64,000 bases of DNA from Panagrolaimus kolymaensis (Eukaryota > Nematoda > Chromadorea > Rhabditida > Panagrolaimidae). Location: NCBI GenBank assembly GCA_028622995.1, contig JAJQJQ010000003.1:7998001-8062000 (forward strand), in the 5' to 3' direction. Within the stretch, counting starts at the first letter, position 1. The number at the start of each line of letters is the position of its first letter. Positions 60,429 to 64,000 of this stretch are shown here, in pieces. The position numbers and the translations under genes are program-made. The notes beneath the pieces were generated by a model. The model searched no databases and had not been told where the DNA came from. It saw nothing but the letters and a program-made list of their open reading frames with translations.

Positions 60429-63400
60429 ATGGATGGCATTTTATTAATATTACTTGGAGCTTTATCCGGTCTTCTTCATTCTGAAGAAGATGCTACAAAT
60501 TCATCAACTTTTTTAAATTCTAATTCAGTTTGTGATGTAAATTTAAAATTATTTTTTGTAATTTTTAGCTTTAATTTCATTCTTTTGTTTTAGCTTCCAT
60601 TAGCTGTAGGTGATTGTAAATTAAATATAACTCGATATTTTTATAATAAAGACACAAATCAATGTTATAAATTTTTATATAGGTTTGACTTTTTTTATAG
60701 TTTCTTTTTTGTTTAATTGCCATTGATGATTTTTTAGCGGGTGTAAAGGCAATGGCAACAGATTTATTTCTGAAAAGCAATGCCTCCAAAGATGTCATCA
60801 ACAACAAAGTGATCATCTTAACGCCATTTTAAAAGGTTAAAATTTATTCTTACAAACTTTTTAAAAAACGTTTGAAGCTTTATTTAAATTTTTTTAGATC
60901 TTATTCAACCTCCTCCAAAACCAATATTTAATAATTTAACATGTGAAAACTGCCACACTATAAATGGTATTTGTGTAAATAATAAATGCCAATGTCGTAT
61001 GGGTTATCAATTAGTTGATTATAAATGTGTCGATGTGGATGAATGCCAATGGACTACATGTGGCTTAAATTCCATATGTATTAATAGTTTGGGTTCATTT
61101 CGATGTGAGTGCGCTCTAGATTTTGCTGGATCAGGTTTAAATTGTTCAAGATCTCAAGAAGTTTGTGGACAAAAATTTGATCGAAGATATGAAGAAAATT
61201 GTAATAATACTGAACCTTCATGGCAGCTGAGATATTTTTATGATTATAAATCGAGGAAATGTCAACATTTTCGTTATGGTGGATGTCAATTTGCTGGAGA
61301 ACAAAATATTTTTCGTGATTTGCAAGCTTGTCAAAGTCTTTGTGGAAGTTATCGACTTCATAAAGAGGCAGAAGGGCATGTGACATCACCCAGTTATGAA
61401 TATTCACAAACTACTGAAATAACAGTGCCAGGTAGGCTAAAAACGAGAGAAAAAAATTTTAAAAACCCAAACAACAAATTTTAATTTGCACCTGTCTTTT
61501 TTAGCTCTCTGTTACGACCCTTTTGATGAATCAAAAAGAAACCCTTGCAACCATGGACATTGGAAAGCTCGATATTATTTTGATCAAACTTTTAATCGTT
61601 GTATTCATTTTTGGTATGATGAATCATGCGACCGAAAACCCCACAAATCTAAATCTCGAAATATTTTTGTTCATTTACGAACATGCGAAGAAGTTTGTGA
61701 GCGAACAACTGGGCAGTTATTAGAATCAAGAAATCAAGGAATTGCTGGTGTAATTCAAGCAGTATTAAATAAAAATTGGGATGAAGCTAAACGAGTTAGA
61801 GATCAGCTGCTTATGACTACAACAACCACAACTCCTGAACCATCAACATTTGAGGCAAGTATAAATTTATTTGATGATGTTGATGAAATAACTCCATTGC
61901 CTCAAGTGCTTATGACGACAACACCTGAGCCTATTGTAACAACCCCAATGCCATCAGCAACTGAAAACACTAAATACTTAATCGATGCTGTAATATCTCC
62001 GCTGCCACTCTTGCCTGAAACTCCATCTCCATTTAGTATTGAATTAAAATTGGAAAATAATTTTAACGATAGCGCACTTGTGGACCAAAATATTATTGGA
62101 GAAGAAGAAGCAAAAAATGATAATTTAGTTGTAAAAACTCTCAATGAAAATGTTAATGATAACATAAATTACAGTCTTGCAGTAAATCTTCCAGTCACAG
62201 TTGCAGGTAAGTCAGGTCAACTAAAAAGGACTATTCTTAATTTTGAGATTCGTAGAAGAATGTTTGGATGAATTCGATAAAACCCTTGCTCGATCGTGCC
62301 AACAAATACCCGATTGGAAAGCTCGATATTATTTTGATAGCACTTTGAGAACATGCAAAATGTATTGGCATGGAGGATGTTGGAGTGAATCTCGAAATGA
62401 TTTCGATGATTTACAAATGTGCAAATGGAAATGTGAAGGTGCACATCATGAACCCATTTCACGTAAGTCGGAAATTCAATTTTCATATTTGACTTTTGTT
62501 TTTAAGATAGCTGCTTGGATAAATTTGACCACAAATACCTCGGAGATTGTAGAAATGGAGTTTATGATATCCGCTATTTTTTCAATCATGAATCAAAAAA
62601 GTGTTCTTCATTTTATTTTGGAGGTTGCCAATCTCATTCTAAAAATTTCTTTGTCGATCGAGGTCAATGTCAAGAATATTGTGAAACAGTTCCCAAAGAT
62701 TTATCTGGTAAATTTAACATAACTCAAACTCATTGAAAACAAATTTTTCTTTTTTTAGGTTTTTGTCTTCAACCATTTGACCCTACTTATCGTAATTCTT
62801 GCACAGCTGATGGCTCATATACCCAATATTATTATTACGATTCAATTGCAGATAGTTGCAAAATGTTTTGGTATGGAAATTGTAAATCTAAATCACATAA
62901 TATTTTTGCTACTTTGGAAAGTTGTCAATGGCTCTGTGAAAGGAAGCAAGAAACTAAAGTGCCACGTAAGCAAAAAAAATATTAAAAGTAAAAAATTTGT
63001 AAGTTTAGAACATTGTTTGGATAAATTTGATTTAAAATATCGCGATGCTTGTAAAGGTGGAAAATGGGTGGAAAAGTATTATTTTGATCATACATCAGGG
63101 AGATGTCGAGCTTTTTGGTATGACGGGTGTATATCAGAATCACAAAATATTTTTAAAAATCGTGAATCGTGCGTTCATTTATGTGAAGCACCAAGTGAGT
63201 TTAAAAGTTCAGAATCCATTTATTTGTTTCAAAAATTAAATTTAAGCCCTCGCAACAGCAACTCAGCTGCCTTCAAATGAAACCACTGCCATAGTTTCTG
63301 AAAATGAAAAGCTACAAGAAATTGATACTTCTCGATGCTTGGAATCTTTAGCTGTTGGAGATTGTAAAGAAACGTAAGCTTTTATGATATTTTTTTCAAA

Positions 63401-64000
63401 CTATTTCTAAGTTGTTTACAGTTTGCCAGCATATTATTATAACGTTGAAAAACGAATTTGCGAACCTTTTTCTTATTCCGGTTGCCGAGGAAATGGAAAT
63501 AGATTTATGACTTTATCCCAATGTGATCAAACTTGTGGCAATTTTAAGCATTTTGATGGTAAATCATTTTTTTCAAAAAGTAATAAAATATTATTGCGCA
63601 TTTTTTTATTGCAGCTACCGAAGCAAACTGTTTCCTTCCGCTGAGTATTGGATTTGGTCGTAAACGAAAAACATGCATTCGAAATGCAGGATACTTTTTT
63701 TATTATAATTTAAAAGAACAAAAATGTGGCCGGTTTTGGTATCTTGGATGTGGAGGAAATGCAAATCGATTTCATCACGCAACTGAATGTGAACAAGTAT
63801 GTCGAAGAAGTCATGAAATTCCACCTAAAACTGAGCCCCTAAAATCTGTAAATGCATGCTTCCAAGGAATTTCAAAAGGCAAATGTGAAAATAATGAAAT
63901 TCCTAATAATCTTACGCGATGGGCTTACCTCGCGGCATCAGGGAAATGTGAAGAATTTGAATTTGATGGATGCGGAGGAAATGAAAATCGATTTGCAACG
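60429..64000 (+). CDS. large secreted multi-Kunitz protein with EGF-like domain, 3' end outside window
   Basis: Exons 60429-60536, 60594-60682, 60738-60835, 60898-61431, 61505-62206, 62256-62462, 62507-62707, 62759-62965, 63009-63194, 63247-63373, 63422-63558, 63615-64000 and on; all keep frame. A signal peptide ([16 protein letters not shown]) is followed by Kunitz 1 ([12 protein letters not shown] to CLQRC), a short Cys segment, and an EGF-like calcium-binding type domain ([18 protein letters not shown]). Further Kunitz domains start at [65 protein letters not shown] and [10 protein letters not shown] (the last cut by the window end). A Thr/Pro-rich, probably O-glycosylated linker of about 170 residues separates domains 3 and 4. 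Kunitz modules inhibit serine proteases, but several here have Asn or Gln after the second Cys instead of Lys/Arg, so inhibition is unlikely for all. Nematode relatives act in cuticle and extracellular matrix. Confidence 0.88.

Overview
This window looks like a piece of an AT-rich nematode genome. Genes are split by short introns (mostly 45-60 bases, GTAAGT-like donors, acceptors usually TTTTAG and sometimes AAG). Several genes have a TTTTAG or TTGTAG acceptor just before the first ATG, as expected for trans-spliced leader addition. The proteins are typical metazoan and nematode types. No tRNA, rRNA or CRISPR array was recognised. Genus and species cannot be set from the sequence alone. All exon models were built by eye, and reading frame was checked across every junction. 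REGION 1 (1-28.8 kb) is gene-dense and mostly housekeeping. It holds a PHF12-type PHD/FHA chromatin protein (minus, running off the left end), which shares a 206-base divergent promoter with an XRCC3-like RAD51 paralogue. Then come TFIIE-beta, an unidentified small gene or remnant, a TACC-like coiled-coil gene, an essential myosin light chain (mlc-3 type), TAF9, an ABHD16-type lipase and ALDH7A1. On the minus strand follow TTC7 (convergent with ALDH7A1), an unidentified lysine/serine-rich protein whose model has one frame break, and an NNMT/PNMT-family methyltransferase. REGION 2 (28.8-39.2 kb) holds a REEP gene, a small Ser/Thr-rich secreted protein, a small glycine-rich gene, a second shorter REEP gene, and a cysteine-containing secreted, probably membrane-anchored protein. 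REGION 3 (39.2-50.9 kb) is 11.7 kb with no supportable gene, made of A/T runs with scattered GTC/GAC triplet repeats. REGION 4 (50.9-57.5 kb) holds a small Ly6-like protein and a single-pass membrane protein. The large intron of the membrane-protein gene contains a 1.6-kb foldback element. Next is an inverted copy of the glycine-rich/REEP block from region 2, ending in a truncated piece of the Ser/Thr-rich gene and a mosaic gene made from duplicated glycine-rich-gene tails. REGION 5 (57.5-64 kb) is a 2.9-kb gap followed by a large secreted multi-Kunitz/EGF protein that runs off the right end. The most distinctive structure is the recently rearranged interval from 33.6 to 57.5 kb: an inverted segmental duplication with arms about 19 kb apart, a deletion breakpoint with short microhomology, REEP gene amplification, an orphan glycine-rich family, and an intronic palindromic element.
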